Assembly (NCBI GenBank): GCA_903840415.1
Contig: CAIMFY010000118.1
Location: 62,001 to 126,000, forward strand
Direction of reading: 5' to 3'
Length of the DNA stretch: 64,000 bases
Origin: an uncultured Opitutia bacterium
Lineage (GTDB): Bacteria > Verrucomicrobiota > Verrucomicrobiia > Opitutales > Opitutaceae
Made by a program: the position numbers and the translations under genes. The notes under the pieces are model-generated. The model was not told the DNA's origin. It saw only the letters and a list, made by a program, of their open reading frames with translations, and ran no database searches. Below are positions 61,667-64,000 of this stretch, piece by piece; position 1 is the stretch's first letter, and the number at the start of each line of letters is the position of its first letter.

Positions 61667-62583
61667 TGTTTGGTTTGTTCAAGAAATTTAAAGACGGGTT
61701 TTCCAAAACCGTCTCGGCGATCGCGGCGAAGACGCACGGGCTCTTCGGCGGGAGGAAAATCGACGCTTCTTCACTCGACGAACTAGAGGAGGCGCTCATC
61801 ACCGCGGACTTTGGCGTCGAGACGACCGCCGAGATTCTCGCCGAGGTCAAAGCGGCCTACAAAGCGGATGCAGCGCTGCGCGGCCAGCAGGCGGCTGCGA
61901 TTGGTGCCGCGGTGCTCAAGCGTGTGCTCGCGGGGAGCGAGGGCGTACTCGCGCCAGCGGCGACGGCTCCCACGGTGATCGCGATGATCGGCGTCAACGG
62001 TTCGGGCAAGACGACGACAGCGGCGAAGCTCGGGTGGCGGCTGAAACAAGACGGCAAGACCGTCACGCTCGCGGCATGCGATACGTTTCGCGCCGCGGCG
62101 GTCGAGCAATTGAAAACGTGGGCGACCCGGCTCGAACTCGAAATCATCGCGAGTCACACGGGCGCGGATTCGGCGGCGGTGGCGTTTGATGCGTGGCAGG
62201 CGGCGAAGTCGCGCGGACGCGACTATCTCATCGTCGACACCGCGGGCCGGCTCCACACGAAATCAAACCTGATGGAGGAACTCGCGAAGATCCGGCGCGT
62301 GCTGCAAAAGCACGACGCGACGGCACCGCAGCATCGCTGGCTGGTCGTCGACGGATCACTCGGCAGCAACTCGATCGAGCAGGCGAAAGTGTTTCACCAA
62401 AGCTTCGGGCTCACGGGACTCGTCGTGACGAAGCTCGATGGCACGAGCCGCGGCGGCGCGCTGGTCGGCATCTGGCGGCAGTTGAAGATTCCGATTTATT
62501 TTCTCGGACTCGGAGAAAAGGCGGAAGATCTGCAGCCGTTCAGCGTCGAGAACTACGCGAAGGCGGTTTTCGGGTTGGAGTAG
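61666..62583 (+). CDS. ftsY: Signal recognition particle receptor FtsY
   Basis: A 305-residue SRP GTPase. A short N domain has LFKKFKDGFSKT and LEEALITADFGVETT. The G domain has the P-loop GVNGSGKTTTAAKLG at 109-123, DTFRAAAVEQL, DTAGRLHTKSNLMEEL and TKLDGTSRGGALVGI. The usual DATTGQN segment reads DGSLGSN. No acidic A domain is present, as in many short FtsY proteins. It docks ribosome-SRP complexes to the membrane. I chose ATG 61666, one base inside the nusB stop; a GTG at 61663 adds one codon. It converges with the GH106 gene. Confidence 0.95.
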   Translation: MFGLFKKFKDGFSKTVSAIAAKTHGLFGGRKIDASSLDELEEALITADFGVETTAEILAEVKAAYKADAALRGQQAAAIGAAVLKRVLAGSEGVLAPAATAPTVIAMIGVNGSGKTTTAAKLGWRLKQDGKTVTLAACDTFRAAAVEQLKTWATRLELEIIASHTGADSAAVAFDAWQAAKSRGRDYLIVDTAGRLHTKSNLMEELAKIRRVLQKHDATAPQHRWLVVDGSLGSNSIEQAKVFHQSFGLTGLVVTKLDGTSRGGALVGIWRQLKIPIYFLGLGEKAEDLQPFSVENYAKAVFGLE

Positions 62584-62598
62584 CGCAAGCCCGTGCCG

Positions 62599-64000
62599 TC
62601 ACTTTTGCGTTTCCGAGGCGAAAAGTTTGATCGGGCCGAGGAGGCCTGATGCCACGGGAGCGATGAGATTCATTTCCTGCGGCTGAAACCGGTCGCCGTA
62701 TTTTGCGATGAGCGCCTTGTAGTCGGGCAGCGGATGGCCGGCCATGAAGTTGACCGCGAGGTTAGCGACTTCGATCGAGAGTGTATTCTGCCCAGAGTGG
62801 AGCAGACTGGTCACATCGACGACGTAGGGTGGATGCCAGAGAGAACCAGCGCGCCGGCCATTGAGGTAAACGACGGCGGCTTCGCGCACGGGGCCCTCGA
62901 AGAGCGTTTGAAAACGCTGTGCGCCGCGTCCGGTAGGTGCGGCAATGGGGTGGCCTTCGCCAAAAGTTATCTCCAAATGCGGCGAGGCGAGGAGGGCAGC
63001 GGAAGCTTCGAATGATTTCGTGTAAGTTGCGACGCCGGAGAAGTGCTTCGTGGCGTCACTGTCAGTCCACGAAGTGAGTGTTTCCATCGCGACGGGTTTC
63101 GAATCTTTGGAAAATGTCACGTTCCAGCCGGTGCTGAGATCGAGCGCGAGAGTGGCCGCTGCCGGTTTTGGTTTGTAGGTGAGCGAGCGCGCGGTGAACA
63201 CTAGGACGCGGGAACCGAAGGGCTCGAGGTCGAGAGCCACGGTAGTGCCGCCCGCGGTCCGCCCGGAAATTTTGGCCGGGCTCGTGCGTCCGCTCATCGG
63301 GTCCCACCACTCGGCGGAGCGGCCCTCGACACGAAATGTCGCAGAGGTGTGGCATGGCACGTTCGCAGTGTTGGCGATGAAATAGAGCTCGCTGTCGTCG
63401 GTATGGCGGTGAACGAAACCGACTTCCGGCGTAACGGGCACGAGCGCGATGTCGGGATGCGCGCGGGCGGCGAGCGCGACGCCAAGTTGCATTTCGTCTT
63501 GGACGAAAAGTCCAGGCGCGTTTGGCGCGGTGAAGAGGCGTGCGGCGATGGCGGCCACTTCGTGTGAGTCCGCATCCGGGGTAATGTAGCCGGGGGCGAA
63601 GGCGGGGAGGCGGTGGGTGGCGGCGACGAGGCCGCCGGCCTGTGCGAATTTCTCCAGCGCGCGCATGGTGGCGAGCGGGATGCGCTCGACGCCGGGAAGC
63701 ACGACAGTCTTGAACCGCACGGCGCCGAAGGCGAGCGCGGCACCGTCGATGCGACCACGCGAATCGAGCAATCCGTCGTCGAAGAAGTCGAAGGTAAAGC
63801 CGGCATCGAGCAGCGCGCGCGGGACTTCGCGGCCGATCATCTGGGCGAGGATGGTGTTGAGTTGGGTGTGGCCGGGAGTGAACGAGGCCCACGCGTCGTC
63901 GGTCGGTAGATAAAGGGCGACATCGTTGGCGGGTTGGCCTTGCCGGAGCACATAGCTGACGCGCTGGAGATAGGCGGCGACGTCGGGCATGACGATCCAC
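62599..64000 (-). CDS. Probable GH106-type alpha-L-rhamnosidase, C-terminal part (runs off the window)
   Basis: The last 466 codons of a large minus-strand gene. The visible part begins WIVMPDVAAYLQRVSYVLRQG followed by NDVALYLP, the pattern seen around the late barrel region of GH106 rhamnosidases. An amidotransferase-like Rossmann region comes next (FKTVVLPGVERIPLATM), then a beta-sandwich with YFIANTANV. A C-terminal galactose-binding-like jelly roll ends the protein (VVYLNGRRAGSLWHPPYVVDVT, NTLSIEVANLAVNFMAG). The catalytic residues lie mostly outside the window, so the family is assigned from architecture and is uncertain. An alpha-rhamnosidase would release rhamnose for the rhaB/rhaEW pathway. 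Confidence 0.65.
   Translation of the reverse strand, partial: WIVMPDVAAYLQRVSYVLRQGQPANDVALYLPTDDAWASFTPGHTQLNTILAQMIGREVPRALLDAGFTFDFFDDGLLDSRGRIDGAALAFGAVRFKTVVLPGVERIPLATMRALEKFAQAGGLVAATHRLPAFAPGYITPDADSHEVAAIAARLFTAPNAPGLFVQDEMQLGVALAARAHPDIALVPVTPEVGFVHRHTDDSELYFIANTANVPCHTSATFRVEGRSAEWWDPMSGRTSPAKISGRTAGGTTVALDLEPFGSRVLVFTARSLTYKPKPAAATLALDLSTGWNVTFSKDSKPVAMETLTSWTDSDATKHFSGVATYTKSFEASAALLASPHLEITFGEGHPIAAPTGRGAQRFQTLFEGPVREAAVVYLNGRRAGSLWHPPYVVDVTSLLHSGQNTLSIEVANLAVNFMAGHPLPDYKALIAKYGDRFQPQEMNLIAPVASGLLGPIKLFASETQK

Overview
The window is about 64 kb of GC-rich, gene-dense chromosome. It looks like a member of the Opitutaceae (Verrucomicrobiota) or a close relative. The support is LL-diaminopimelate aminotransferase in place of the succinylase or acetylase lysine route, a double-length ThyX-like protein, an MlaEFD-type lipid transporter of a Gram-negative cell, secreted pectin and rhamnose enzymes, and a polygalacturonase with C-terminal repeats of a kind common in secreted proteins of this group. 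The assignment is inference; there is no rRNA gene. I see no phage, transposase, integrase or CRISPR array, and no gene-free stretch longer than 300 bases.

Layout. 1-6.6 kb: 5' end of recD2, a small membrane protein, two MFS transporters and a GH43 glycosidase coupled to one of them, and a HAD phosphatase. 6.7-10.3 kb: MlaE-MlaF-MlaD plus a PqiC-like lipoprotein, a complete lipid-trafficking ABC system. 10.3-12.5 kb: dapL and panC, divergent. 12.6-27.9 kb: a rhamnose/pectin block (class II aldolase, RhaEW fusion, pectinesterase, GH28 polygalacturonase, M13 peptidase, terminator, rhamnulokinase) followed by lutA-lutB-OPT transporter-lutC. 27.9-39.4 kb, mostly minus strand: bicupin, VF530 protein, secreted GH42 beta-galactosidase, FAH-family hydrolase, a dihydroorotate dehydrogenase-like protein overlapping nifJ, sufS-sufU and a QueD-like enzyme. 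39.57 kb: tRNA-Ser(GGA). 39.9-53.4 kb: complex I operon nuoBCDEFGHIJKLMN without nuoA. 53.5-64 kb: tandem ThyX-like protein, two secreted unknowns, an EEP-family enzyme, a small coiled-coil protein, a decayed comEC, rarA, ribBA-ribH-nusB-ftsY, and the 3' part of a probable GH106 alpha-L-rhamnosidase.

How it fits together. Pectin is de-esterified and cut by the CE8 and GH28 enzymes. Rhamnose from rhamnogalacturonan would be phosphorylated by RhaB, cleaved by the aldolase half of RhaEW to DHAP and L-lactaldehyde, and the lactaldehyde oxidised to L-lactate by its dehydrogenase half. LutABC next door would oxidise lactate to pyruvate. NifJ can take pyruvate to acetyl-CoA, and complex I reoxidises NADH. 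Rhamnose isomerase is not in the window.

Sequence-level signals outside the genes: short repeats of 9-10 bp period sit at the 5' ends of recD2, the PqiC-like gene, the ThyX-like gene and rarA. The rarA copy is a 21-bp inverted repeat where comEC has lost its 5' half. A perfect tandem 10-mer lies just upstream of the rhamnose block. Almost no gene has a Shine-Dalgarno sequence.
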